In this document: piece after piece, positions 7,698 through 15,553 of the stretch
Layout: every line of letters starts with the position of its first letter
Numbering within the stretch: the first letter of the stretch is position 1
From: JACTMJ01 sp039812845
GTDB taxonomy: Bacteria; Acidobacteriota; Terriglobia; Bryobacterales; Bryobacteraceae
NCBI GenBank assembly: GCA_039812845.1
Contig: JBDIBK010000003.1
Coordinates: 1-64,000, forward strand
Length of the DNA: 64,000 nt
Direction of reading: 5' to 3'
The notes under the pieces: model-generated
What the model saw: only the letters and a program-made list of their open reading frames with translations
Databases searched by the model: none
What the model was told of the DNA's origin: nothing
Translations under genes and position numbers: made by a program

Positions 7698-8618
7698 CTA
7701 CTTGATCAATTCCGGGCGGATGTCTTTGATTTGGATGGCATCGCGCATCGCGTCCATCTTCTTGCGAAACTTCTCGTCGTGAATGCGCGTGTTGATCCGG
7801 GCTGCCACGCTCAGATACTCAGGCTGCGTGACGGATTCGGCTCGAAAGATGTAAAAGCCGTTCGGCTGACGAACCGGACCTCCGATTTCGTGCTCCTTTA
7901 GCTTGAACACGACGGCCCGGACCTCCGCCGGAATGTTATCCGTCTTCTTGAGCGTGGCAAAATCGCCGTTTCGGTTCGCGCTCGCTTCGTCCTTGGAATA
8001 CTTCTTCACCATGGCGACGAAATCCGCGCCGGCGCGCAGTTCGGTTACCAATTTCTCCGCCAGAGCAAGCGCCTCACTCTCCGTCATCGTCGTCCGGGTC
8101 TCTCCGGCCTTTGGAAGTGCATTGCTGAAAGGCAGGTAAATCACTTTAGTGGCGACTTCCACAAAGTCGTCCTTATGCGCCTCGAAGTACGCTTGTGCCT
8201 CCGCGCTCTCAACGCGCACTTCCTGGCTCAGGACGTTCAGCCCGGCCGTCGAGAGCAGCATCGCCCGTTGATAGGCAAGCTGTTCCTTATACGGCGATTG
8301 CCGGTCAAGATGCCGGTCTTCGGCCTCCTTGCTCAGCCGGTGCATGAGGGCGAACTGGCGAAGGAAGCTCTCCGGATCCTTGGTGGCCGCGGCGCGGCTC
8401 TGCGGCGGCATCGCCGCCAGAAAGCTCTGCAACTCACCGTAGGTAACTGGCGCGCCGTCGACAACGGCCACCACGGTGCCGGCCTCCGGCACGCGCTCCA
8501 GCACCGATGGCGAATGGTCCGATTGCGGATGGGCGGGCTGCGAAGCGGCGGGAGCCTGGCCCCACAGAGGGGCACCGATGCAAGTGATTCCAAGGAAAAA
8601 GAGGTGAGTTGCTTTCAT
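7698..8618 (-). CDS. Exported PpiC-type peptidyl-prolyl isomerase
   Basis: The 306-residue protein starts at the ATG at 8618, giving signal peptide MKATHLFFLGITCIGAPLWG. A SurA/PrsA-like N-terminal chaperone helix region (about 40-160) precedes a parvulin domain (about 170-275) with SEALALAEKLVTELRAGADF and VKKYSKDEASANRNGDF. The conserved GGxLG core of active parvulins is degenerate (NRNGDFATLKKT), so isomerase activity is uncertain and chaperone function more likely. It is the first gene of the minus-strand envelope operon. Confidence 0.8.
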   Translation of the reverse strand: MKATHLFFLGITCIGAPLWGQAPAASQPAHPQSDHSPSVLERVPEAGTVVAVVDGAPVTYGELQSFLAAMPPQSRAAATKDPESFLRQFALMHRLSKEAEDRHLDRQSPYKEQLAYQRAMLLSTAGLNVLSQEVRVESAEAQAYFEAHKDDFVEVATKVIYLPFSNALPKAGETRTTMTESEALALAEKLVTELRAGADFVAMVKKYSKDEASANRNGDFATLKKTDNIPAEVRAVVFKLKEHEIGGPVRQPNGFYIFRAESVTQPEYLSVAARINTRIHDEKFRKKMDAMRDAIQIKDIRPELIK

Positions 8619-9557
8619 CCAACAATCCAGATTCAAGAGAGAGTGAAAACGGGAGCCACGTTCGCGCACGACGCACCGCGCAGGCGATCCGCGCGCCGTT
8701 AAGTCCATTATCGTCCAAGGCCCGCCGCTGTGTCCGTCCCGTCACCGTGTCCGTCCCGCTGGGCGCTCCATCGGTTCGGGCGCCAGCCGGCCCCTCATGG
8801 GAAACAAGACTTCCTCCCGCGGTTCCGACACAAGAACGGCGACGGCAGATTCACGGCCGGCCGACTGCACCTGCCCATCCCATAGACGATGAAGGTTTGA
8901 TTGGGTTTCGCCCGTGGCGTTCGATGGACGACCGGGATGCTCCCAAATCATACCGAAACAGGTAACATTGTTGCCCCGAAGCATTATCGAAGGAGCGTGT
9001 TTCGATTGCAAACTGAGATTCTATCCATAAGTATCAATTATGACCGTTCGGCATTTTGATGCCCATTACACCAGCGGGAATCTGTACATCCCCTGCAAGA
9101 TTCCTTGGATTGCAAGAAAAAGTGTGTCATTCCGAAAGATCCTGTGCTAATCTCTCTTCTTGACTGGCATACTCCCAACATTTTAGTAGGCTTTGTCATT
9201 GATGACCATATTGGGGTTCCCATCGGAGGGTCTCTGCACGTCAGCCCGCAGGGAGTGGCCACTCCCGGCTCAGTGTATTCAAGCACGAATACATAGAAAG
9301 AAGATTCACCCGAATTATCCCTCGCGATTGGGGCGATTCCCTGGATTACCAATCTGGTTATACAAGCTTGTTGATCGATTCACTTGACTTTGGTACACGA
9401 CGATTCTCTGAATCCGCATTAGCGGATTGAGTGTCAGATAGTCAGATCCCTTGTTGCTTACCTCGAACCAAGGACTCGACACAGAGTTTATGCGTTCTGG
9501 GTTGTCTCGAACTGATTTGTTTTGAAAGATTCAGGTCGATCTTTAGAGGAAATTCCA
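8619..9557. other. Long intergenic stretch upstream of the first TonB receptor
   Basis: No open frame here has protein-like composition or a recognisable family. The 8940-9557 half is visibly richer in A and T than its surroundings. It holds one perfect hairpin at 9411-9428 (AATCCGC-ATTA-GCGGATT), 130 bases before the receptor start, and a short tandem GTCAGATA/GTCAGATC just after it. Both are possible regulatory sites for the receptor gene. Otherwise nothing was identified. Confidence 0.4.
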
Positions 9558-12500
9558 ATGAAACACCATTTCGTTCGGCTACGGACGATGCGGGCCTTCG
9601 ACGCCAGTATGTGGCGCGAATCCTCCTGCATCGCTGCATTTTCGCTTTTCATTCTCCTGCTAGCATCCGTAATGCAAGTGGGAGCGCAGGAGCGTTTTGG
9701 CACCATCTCCGGGACGGTTACGGACTCCACCAAGGCGCCGATGGTCGGCGTTAAGGTAAGCGTCACCAACCGGAGCACATCAAGAGTATCGACGACCACG
9801 ACAGGCGGCGACGGCAGCTATATTCTTCGCGGTTTGGAGCCGGGAACGTATATGGCACGATTTGAGAATGCCGGCTTCACGACCGCGGAAGTCCCCGGCA
9901 TCAGCCTGACGGCCGGCGCGCAGTTGCAGGTCAACACCGCGCTCACCGTCGGGGCGACGACGGAAACGATCGAGGTGACCGACAGCGCTCCCCTTATCGA
10001 CGTCTCCAGCGCCAGAATCGCGCACAACGTGACGGCGGAAGAATTTGACCGCCTCCCGAAAGGGCGCTCCTTCCAGGCGCTCGCACTTACCTCCACCTCC
10101 GTGAACTCGGGGGAAGTCGAGGGCGGGTTCCAGGTGAACGGCGCGAGCGGCGCGGAGAACCAGTTCACCATTGACGGCGTATCCACGACAAGCCTGATCA
10201 ACGGCAAGTCCCGGCAGAACGCCCTGTACGAAATTCTCCAGGAAGTGCAAGTGAAAACCGGCGGAATCGACGCCGAGTTCGGCGGAGCGATGGGCGGTGT
10301 GATCAGCGCCATCACCAAGTCCGGCGGCAACGATTTCCACGGAGATCTGCACTACTATCTCTCCGGGAACAAGCTCAGCGCGGGACCGGTAAAGCGCCTG
10401 CTGCTGGACCCCTCCGACGAGAAAACCGTCAGCTATGTGCAGGACAGCAAGTTCAAGAACAACTCGAACGAAATCGGCGGTTCGTTCAGCGGCCCCCTCG
10501 TCAAAAACCAACTCTTCTTCTTTAGCGCCTTCTCCCCCCGTTTCACTCGCGAATCCCGCGATTACGGATTCTCGAGCGGCAAGGAGCAGGGCACCCTGGA
10601 CCGCTCCACCAACGCATGGATGATGTTCCACAAGGTGAACTGGGTCCCCACGGAACGGGTGCGCACCAACTTCACTTATCTCTGGTCCCCAACCACCGTG
10701 GACGGAACGCTCCTCAGCTATTCCGTGGGACCGAATCAATCGGCGCAAACGCTGGCCTCGGCGAACTACAACAAGGCGATCGGGACGTTCTCTCCGCAAT
10801 CGAGCTACACCGGCCAAGTGGACATTACCACCAGCCCCACCACGCTGCTCTCTTTCCGCGCGGGCCGCTTCTGGGACAACTACAAAACAGTTGGCATCCC
10901 CGGCGCCAGTTCGATCGAATATGGCTCCTCCGCCACGGCGCTGCCATTTGCCATTCCGGATGCGCTTAAACAGCCCCAGGGCTATGCCACTACGCCGCGC
11001 CGCCAGAATACGTTCCACGATCTGGCGACCCGAACCTACTTCCAGGTGGATGGCAGCGCCTTCTTCCGGGGACTCGGAACGCACGACTTCAAAGCGGGTT
11101 GGGGCGTTTCGAAGACAGTCAACAACGTCCTTGAAGCCTACCCTGGGCAGGGATTCGTGCGCATCTTCTGGAACAGCACGTTCAACAGCCCCACGCTTGG
11201 CAAGCAGACGGGCCAATACGGCTACTACGAGGTGAACAATATCGGAACCGGCGGAACCACCGGCGGAACGATGCAGAACTTCTACTTCCAGGATCAGTGG
11301 CGCATCATCCCCCGCTTGAGCATCGGTCTTGGACTTCGGCTGGAGAATGAACACGTTCCTTCGTTCCGGCGCGACATCCGCGATTACGCGTTCTCTTTCG
11401 GGTTCGGAGACAAGATCGCTCCCCGCCTGAGCGCCACCTACGATCTCTACGGCAACGGCAAGGTGAAACTGTATGGGTCCTTCGGACGCACCTTCGATTG
11501 GGTGAAGTACGAACTCTCCCGCGGCACCTTCGGCGCGCAGTTCTGGAAGATCGATTACCGGTCCCTGGACACCCTGGATGTGCTCTCCCTGAGCGGCACC
11601 AACAAGCCGGGCAGGAACATCTGGGCCGCGGATCCGGCATCCCAGCGGGATCGCCGCATACCCGCCTTCGATCTGGTTGCCAAGGACCTGAAGCCGATGA
11701 GCTCCGATCTGATCAGCCTCGGCACGGAAGTCCAGCTTATGTCTGAAACCGTGCTGCGTGTGGGATACAAACACAACAACCTGCGCCGCACCATTGAGGA
11801 CCTGGGCGCGCTTGACGCCGAAGGGAACGAAGTTTACCTTTACGGCAATCCCGGCGAGGGCGATGCGAAAACGCAGCCAACCTCCGGCTTAACCAAACCG
11901 TTCCCCATGCCGAAACCCGTGCGGAAATACGACGCGCTCGAATTGCAATTGAGCCGCCGCTTTTCGAACGACTTCTTCGCGAGCATCAGCTATGTCTACA
12001 GCCGTCTCTACGGAAACTACGCCGGGCTGGCAAACTCCGATGAAATCACTTTGCCCTCCACGAACGTGGGCTCTTCAACCGCGCAGCAGCTTGGCGGAAG
12101 CGTTTCCCGGCAGGGCGGCAACGCCAACCGATCCTGGGACCTCGATGAGATCCTCTTCGACTCCCACGGCCATGCCGACATCAAGGGCCGCCTGAATACA
12201 GACCGTCCGCACGTGTTCAAGATCTACGGCGCCAAGCAGTTCTCCTTTGGCACCAACCTAGGCTTGTTCTTCTACGGCGGAAGCGGCACCCCCGTCAGCA
12301 CGCTGGTGAACACCCGCAATCAGATCCCAGTGTTCGTCAATGGCCGCGGCGATCTTGGGCGGACTCCGTTCCTCACACAAACCGACCTGAACGTCTTCCA
12401 CGACGTCAAACTCGGCGAGAACAAGACGCTGCGTTTTGAGATGAACATGCTCAACCTCTTCAACCAGAAGACATCCAGGGCGATCTTCAATTACGTGAAT

Positions 12501-12701
12501 CGTGGCGCGGGCACGGCCGTGCCGAGTTCGGCAATCAACCTCTCGGGTGTCGATTTGTTCCAGGGCTACGATTACATGGCGCTGATCAATGCGACGCCGG
12601 ACGCCAGTGCAGCCCGCGGCGCGCTGGATCCGCGCTTCGGAAGGGAAGACCTGTTCAACCCCGGCTTCGCCGGAAGGTTCGGCATCAAGTTCATCTTCTA
12701 A
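9558..12701 (+). CDS. Giant TonB-dependent receptor, Oar type, with carboxypeptidase-regulatory domain
   Basis: The 1047-residue outer-membrane protein starts at the ATG at 9558 (AGAGGAAATTCCA upstream), not at an upstream in-frame alternative. After a signal peptide ending QVGAQ it has a CarboxypepD_reg-like beta-sandwich (about 35-115, GTISGTVTDSTKAPMVGV). A plug domain (about 120-230, QFTIDGVSTTS and VKTGGIDAEFGGAMGG) and a long beta-barrel ending in GIKFIF follow. Such Oar-like proteins are abundant in Solibacter-type Acidobacteria and are thought to import oligomeric substrates using TonB energy. No neighbouring enzyme indicates the ligand. Two hairpins follow the stop. Confidence 0.9.
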   Translation: MKHHFVRLRTMRAFDASMWRESSCIAAFSLFILLLASVMQVGAQERFGTISGTVTDSTKAPMVGVKVSVTNRSTSRVSTTTTGGDGSYILRGLEPGTYMARFENAGFTTAEVPGISLTAGAQLQVNTALTVGATTETIEVTDSAPLIDVSSARIAHNVTAEEFDRLPKGRSFQALALTSTSVNSGEVEGGFQVNGASGAENQFTIDGVSTTSLINGKSRQNALYEILQEVQVKTGGIDAEFGGAMGGVISAITKSGGNDFHGDLHYYLSGNKLSAGPVKRLLLDPSDEKTVSYVQDSKFKNNSNEIGGSFSGPLVKNQLFFFSAFSPRFTRESRDYGFSSGKEQGTLDRSTNAWMMFHKVNWVPTERVRTNFTYLWSPTTVDGTLLSYSVGPNQSAQTLASANYNKAIGTFSPQSSYTGQVDITTSPTTLLSFRAGRFWDNYKTVGIPGASSIEYGSSATALPFAIPDALKQPQGYATTPRRQNTFHDLATRTYFQVDGSAFFRGLGTHDFKAGWGVSKTVNNVLEAYPGQGFVRIFWNSTFNSPTLGKQTGQYGYYEVNNIGTGGTTGGTMQNFYFQDQWRIIPRLSIGLGLRLENEHVPSFRRDIRDYAFSFGFGDKIAPRLSATYDLYGNGKVKLYGSFGRTFDWVKYELSRGTFGAQFWKIDYRSLDTLDVLSLSGTNKPGRNIWAADPASQRDRRIPAFDLVAKDLKPMSSDLISLGTEVQLMSETVLRVGYKHNNLRRTIEDLGALDAEGNEVYLYGNPGEGDAKTQPTSGLTKPFPMPKPVRKYDALELQLSRRFSNDFFASISYVYSRLYGNYAGLANSDEITLPSTNVGSSTAQQLGGSVSRQGGNANRSWDLDEILFDSHGHADIKGRLNTDRPHVFKIYGAKQFSFGTNLGLFFYGGSGTPVSTLVNTRNQIPVFVNGRGDLGRTPFLTQTDLNVFHDVKLGENKTLRFEMNMLNLFNQKTSRAIFNYVNRGAGTAVPSSAINLSGVDLFQGYDYMALINATPDASAARGALDPRFGREDLFNPGFAGRFGIKFIF

Positions 12702-12733
12702 GCGGAGCTTGACCGGCCAGTAACCGGGCCGGA

Positions 12734-12769
12734 AGCGGGCGGCTGCGAACTCCACACAGCCAGCCCGCT
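12734..12769 (+). terminator. Hairpin downstream of the first TonB receptor
   Basis: A 12-bp stem with one bulged base (AGCGGGCGGCTG with CAGCC-A-GCCCGCT) and an 11-base loop lies 33 bases after the stop codon. There is no clear T tract, so this may be a rho-dependent or processing signal. Confidence 0.5.
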
Positions 12770-12798
12770 TGCGGCTGGGAAGCACAACCAAAACCCAC

Positions 12799-12834
12799 AA
12801 CGTCCCTGGAACCGAACGCGGTCCCAGGGACGTT
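12799..12834 (+). terminator. Second hairpin downstream of the first TonB receptor
   Basis: A perfect 11-bp inverted repeat (AACGTCCCTGG with CCAGGGACGTT) with a 14-base loop is followed by CGCTCTTATT. With the preceding hairpin it probably ends the receptor transcript before the tRNA region. Confidence 0.6.
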
Positions 12835-12941
12835 CGCTCTTATTGCACATAGCCTGGTAATTGCCCGCCCCACCGGGCCATACACCCGCCCGCGGAGAGC
12901 CTCTCCGCAACGGCCAGACGACAACGTACACTGTGAAGAGT

Positions 12942-12990
12942 GCCCGGGTGGCAAGATCGGCGGACCCAACGGGCTTGAAAATCTGCCGGA
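12942..12990 (+). pseudogene. Decayed 5' half of a tRNA-Leu gene
   Basis: The stretch aligns with the first half of the tRNA-Leu gene 82 bases downstream. GTGGC, ATCGGC, GGAC, CAACGG and CTT are shared in the same order, covering most of the D arm and anticodon arm. After CTT it continues G then AAAATC, while the functional gene has its intron at that point. The 7-base acceptor strand GCCCGGG has no partner nearby, and no T arm or CCA follows, so it cannot form a tRNA. It looks like a truncated duplicate. Confidence 0.55.
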
Positions 12991-13023
12991 GTCAGCCGCT
13001 CATTCGTGGTAACTTGAAACCGT

Positions 13024-13348
13024 GCGGGCGTGGCGAAATCGGCAGACGCAACGGACTTAAGCGAGAAACTTGAGTGCTCGCCGGGAAACCGGCGATGCAG
13101 AACTGCTCAAATTCGGGGAACCCTGTAGCATGGCGATCCCGAGCCAAGCCCGGCCCGAAACGGCTGGGAAGGTGTAGAGACTAGACGGGCAGCACCGGAC
13201 ACCCGAGGGTAGGATTCGGGTGCGGTGAAGGGATAGTCCAGACCCCAAACCCTGGCCGCACGGCCAGGGGCGGCGAAAGCCGTAGCCGGGTACGAAAATC
13301 CGTTTTTCCGCAAGGAGAGTGAGGGTTCAAGTCCCTCCGCCCGCACCA
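13024..13348 (+). tRNA. trnL(UAA): tRNA-Leu(UAA) gene interrupted by a group I intron
   Basis: Exon 1 (13024-13058) and exon 2 (13295-13348) together form an 89-nt class II tRNA. The acceptor stem is GCGGGCG with CGCCCGC followed by A and encoded CCA. The D arm is GCG/CGC, the anticodon stem ACGGA with TCCGT, the variable arm TTCC-GCAA-GGAG, and the T arm GAGGG-TTCAAGT-CCCTC. The anticodon UAA is split: U34 ends exon 1 and A35 opens exon 2. The 236-nt insert has group I features. This is the same insertion site as in cyanobacterial and plastid tRNA-Leu(UAA). The tRNA reads UUA and UUG leucine codons. Confidence 0.93.
13059..13294 (+). ncRNA. Group I self-splicing intron (236 nt) in the tRNA-Leu anticodon loop
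   Basis: P1 pairs exon-1 ACUU plus intron AAG with CUUGAGU, placing the diagnostic U-G wobble at the 5' splice site. P2 is 13078-13095 (TCGCCGG-GAAA-CCGGCGA). P3 pairs CTGCTC (13103-13108) with GGGCAG (13187-13192). P4 pairs TTCGGG (13112-13117) with CCCGAA (13154-13159). P7 pairs GACTA (13179-13183) with TAGTC (13234-13238) within the classical R (AGAGACTAGACGGG) and S (GGGATAGTCC) boxes. P8 is CACCG...CGGTG, P9 is CCTGGCC-GCAC-GGCCAGG (13251-13268), then CGGC-GAAA-GCCG. The last base is the conserved terminal G (13294). No homing endonuclease frame is present. By insertion site it fits subgroup IC3. Confidence 0.92.
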
Positions 13349-13620
13349 GGTTCACCGTGGTCTTGCGCCGACGTCGAGATCGCTTCCATGATGCGGCAGT
13401 TCGCGATGAGCCCGTCGCCGCGGCAGCTCTCGCTGATACGCCGCAGTTCGTCGGCGAGCCGTGAAAGGTCCGAGACCTTCGCTTCGATGTCGGCCAAATG
13501 TTGCATCGTGATTCGGTTCACTTCGGAACATTCCTCGTTTTTCCGGGACGCCAGCCGCAGCAAGTCCCGCACCGGCTCAAGCGTGAAGCCCAGATCCCGG
13601 CAACGTCGAGTGAACCTTAG
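13327..13620 (-). pseudogene. Truncated MerR-family regulator (C-terminal part only)
   Basis: From LRFTRRCRDLGFTLEPVRDL onward the frame matches the second DNA-binding helix and the coiled-coil dimer helix of metal-type MerR regulators (HLADIEAKVSDLSRLADEL), with a C-terminal CRGDG...NCRIMEA segment like metal-responsive members. The N-terminal helix-turn-helix (about 45 residues) is missing. The reading frame runs on into the 3' end of the tRNA-Leu gene, so its native C-terminal end is also doubtful. It cannot bind DNA normally. Its divergent neighbour is truncated at the facing end. Confidence 0.7.
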
Positions 13621-13653
13621 GCCGCATCGGCGTGGCACACCGTTCATGGAACC

Positions 13654-13947
13654 GTGCCCGAGACCGTCACGATGAGGACAGTCGGGTTTGCGGCGCGACT
13701 TGCCAATCTGGCGTCGTTCGTCTTGTTGTGGGCTTATCGAGCGGGCGACAGCAACATGCGGTCCGTCTGGCTCTGTTCGCGAAACGACGTGATCGGGAAC
13801 TGTGCGGTGCTGCTGGCCGCTCTTGGCGTATTCGGCACCGGTACCGGCTGGCCGGACGTGACCGTCGCCTCCATTATGGGCTTGCTCGCCCTGCAGGGCG
13901 CTTGGCGTATCGTAATGCAGGCCCGTGATGAACTGCGGGCGATATGA
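13654..13947 (+). pseudogene. Truncated cation diffusion facilitator (CDF) transporter, C-terminal half
   Basis: Ninety-seven residues match the second half of small CDF (CzcD/ZitB-like) heavy-metal efflux proteins: ANLASFVLLWAYRAGDSNM, then SVWLCSRNDVIGN with the metal-site N/D pattern of TM5, and a last membrane segment (VTVASIMGLLALQGAWRIV). The first three to four transmembrane helices are missing. It stands head to head with the truncated MerR gene. In intact loci a MerR regulator and a CDF pump are typically divergent with a shared promoter, and here that centre has been lost. Confidence 0.65.
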
Positions 13948-14016
13948 AGCACGATGGCCCGGATTCTCTTTCTCATCGGTACAGTAAATCCCGCGCTCCG
14001 CCAGGATCTCCGCCTC

Positions 14017-14379
14017 TCAGGCCCTCGCGCGGCTGCGCTTCCGACCGCTAGGGTTGTGTGGCGGCTCATCCTCGGCGATGCCGGACAGCACGACCGGCGC
14101 CCGGTCAGGGAATTTCGCGACGAGAGAGAGATTCCCGCCCATCGCTTCGACGGTTTTCCGCAATGTCGAAAGCAACAGATCGCTGCGCTTTTCGAGACGC
14201 GAGACGCTGTCCTGCTGGATGCCGAGCGCCTTGGCCAAGCGGACTTGGGTCAGCTTGCGCGCCTTGCGGAGCTCGCACAGGGTCATTTCCTCGGCTATCA
14301 GTTCCTTCGCGCGGGTCTCGACCATCTTGCGCCGGGCGGGGCTCAGCTTCCTGATTTTGTCGTTCACATTCACAGGCAT
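14017..14379 (-). CDS. higA: XRE-family antitoxin (HigA-like)
   Basis: The 120-residue protein starts at the ATG at 14379 with AGGGAGGTAG upstream. A basic N-terminal helix precedes a Cro/C1-type helix-turn-helix (about 40-95: LCELRKARKLTQVRLAKALGIQQDSVSRLEKRSD). It lies two bases after the toxin stop codon, in the toxin-first order typical of HigBA. The antitoxin would neutralise HigB and repress the operon. The basic C-terminal tail (SGRKRSRARA) is unusual for the family and may be an extension after decay of the original stop. Confidence 0.82.
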   Translation of the reverse strand: MPVNVNDKIRKLSPARRKMVETRAKELIAEEMTLCELRKARKLTQVRLAKALGIQQDSVSRLEKRSDLLLSTLRKTVEAMGGNLSLVAKFPDRAPVVLSGIAEDEPPHNPSGRKRSRARA

Positions 14380-14381
14380 GG

Positions 14382-14744
14382 CTACCTCCCTTCCTTTTTC
14401 AGCCGGGCGAGATGGGCTCCGAAACGCGCATCGGCCTTGCGGATCAGTTCCCGGTAAAAACGCGTCTCGCTGCCGCCCGACTTGTCGCCCGCCACGAGCA
14501 GGATCGCCCGGCGTTTCGCGTCGAATGCGAAAGCCACGCGCCATTCGCCGTTCGCCACGCTGAACCGCAGTTCCTTCATGCTCGCGTAACGCGACCCGTT
14601 CAACGTATCCACGCGGGGCCGGCCCAGTTGCGGCCCGAACTGCTGGAGCAGCCGCGACAAAGCCAGAATCTCCGTCTGCACATCCTCGTGCAGCGCGTCG
14701 AACTCCTGCTCGAACTCGTCGCCGATCTCAACAGCCCAGCTCAA
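14382..14744 (-). CDS. higB: HigB/RelE-superfamily toxin (Gp49-like)
   Basis: The 120-residue protein matches phage Gp49-like HigB toxins: GPQLGRPRVDTLNGSRYASMKELRF, then RVAFAFDAKRRAILLVAGDKSG and a C-terminal FYRELIRKAD helix. These are ribosome-dependent mRNA interferases. The start is TTG at 14744, chosen because homologues begin at this point. No Shine-Dalgarno is present, and a strong promoter ends six bases upstream, so the mRNA may be leaderless. It is paired with the adjacent antitoxin. Confidence 0.82.
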   Translation of the reverse strand: MSWAVEIGDEFEQEFDALHEDVQTEILALSRLLQQFGPQLGRPRVDTLNGSRYASMKELRFSVANGEWRVAFAFDAKRRAILLVAGDKSGGSETRFYRELIRKADARFGAHLARLKKEGR

Positions 14745-14750
14745 CTTTCA

Positions 14751-14779
14751 AATATGGCATGCAATCAATATGCTGTCAA
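14751..14779 (-). promoter_or_regulatory. Strong sigma70 promoter for higBA
   Basis: On the minus strand TTGACA (14779-14774) and CATATT (14756-14751) are separated by exactly 17 bases. The surrounding AT-rich block has ATATGG (14752-14757) and CCATAT (14782-14787) as an inverted repeat flanking the promoter, a likely operator for the antitoxin. Confidence 0.65.
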
Positions 14780-14787
14780 ATCCATAT

Positions 14788-15133
14788 AGAGGAAGCTCCC
14801 CACTTCGCCGCCTTGCGCGCTTTTACTTGGCAGGGCGGGTCGGGACGCATCCCGCGACAGGGGAAGGCATTTCTCAGTCCTTGGCTTGCTGCTTCGCCGA
14901 GGCTTCCGCGCGGGCAATGAGAAGGAAGCCTCCCTCCCTAAGCTACGTGCGCGGTTCACTCAATCAGCGCCAGGGCGCGCTGCCGGGCGCTCTTTCCAGG
15001 GCAATCCGCGCTCTCTACTGTAGCCGCTTCGTTCAAGAACTCCCGCGAATTCATTCCATCGTCCCGCCGGCTATCCGGATCACTTTGGAACGTGGCCAGA
15101 ATGATTGGCGGCGGAGCGGAAGGAGGAGATCCA
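14788..15133. other. Intergenic stretch with no recognised gene
   Basis: Open frames here have no recognisable family or codon pattern. The stretch separates the divergent higBA module and the small membrane-protein gene and probably consists of decayed accessory DNA. Confidence 0.4.
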
Positions 15134-15553
15134 TTGGAATATCTCGTGGCCGTGATCCGGGGACTTGCAGTGGCTGGCTTTGCCGCCGCGAGCGGCTTCG
15201 ACCGTGACCGCGCGTTTTGCCCGACAGTCCTAGTCGTGATTGCCTCCTACTATTCGCTGTTTGCCTTGATGGGTGCGTCGAGCTACTCGACATTGACGAG
15301 CGAGGTTGTCACTAGGCTAGTGTTTTCCGTTCTGGCACTGCTCGGCTTCAAGAAGAGCGTGTGGCTGGCCGCGGCCGGTATCGCGGGACACGTTTTTTTT
15401 GATTTCTTCGTCCATCACGCACTTGTCACAAACCCTGGCATGCCCGTTTTCTGGCCGGGCTTCCGCGGCACGATAGACATTGTGCTCGGCGGATGGCTGG
15501 CGCTCCGCCTCTGGAAATTTCCAGAAACGAACGGCGGCAGGTACGCGGGATGA
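15134..15553 (+). CDS. Small integral membrane protein of unknown function
   Basis: A TTG at 15134 with AGGAGG seven bases upstream gives 139 residues, starting LEYLVAVIRGLAVAGFAAASGFD. About four transmembrane segments are visible (about 5-20, 30-50, 58-85, 110-130), separated by short polar loops including HVFFDFFVHHALV, whose histidines could bind metal or heme. No function is recognised. It lies between a toxin-antitoxin module and a pseudogene and has an intact frame, so it may still be expressed. Confidence 0.6.
   Translation: MEYLVAVIRGLAVAGFAAASGFDRDRAFCPTVLVVIASYYSLFALMGASSYSTLTSEVVTRLVFSVLALLGFKKSVWLAAAGIAGHVFFDFFVHHALVTNPGMPVFWPGFRGTIDIVLGGWLALRLWKFPETNGGRYAG

Noticed and set aside
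9038..9352. Possible small proteins on both strands upstream of the first TonB receptor
   Set aside because: No ribosome site, no recognised family, and composition unlike the neighbouring genes.
9780..11774. A 664-codon minus-strand open frame opposite the first TonB receptor
   Set aside because: The receptor on the plus strand has clear domain motifs. The antisense frame has a biased composition without recognisable features.
13024..13348. The insert as a failed tRNA or as two separate tRNA fragments
   Set aside because: Exons fit exactly to one tRNA-Leu and the insert has P1, P3, P4, P7, P8 and P9 pairings of a group I intron.
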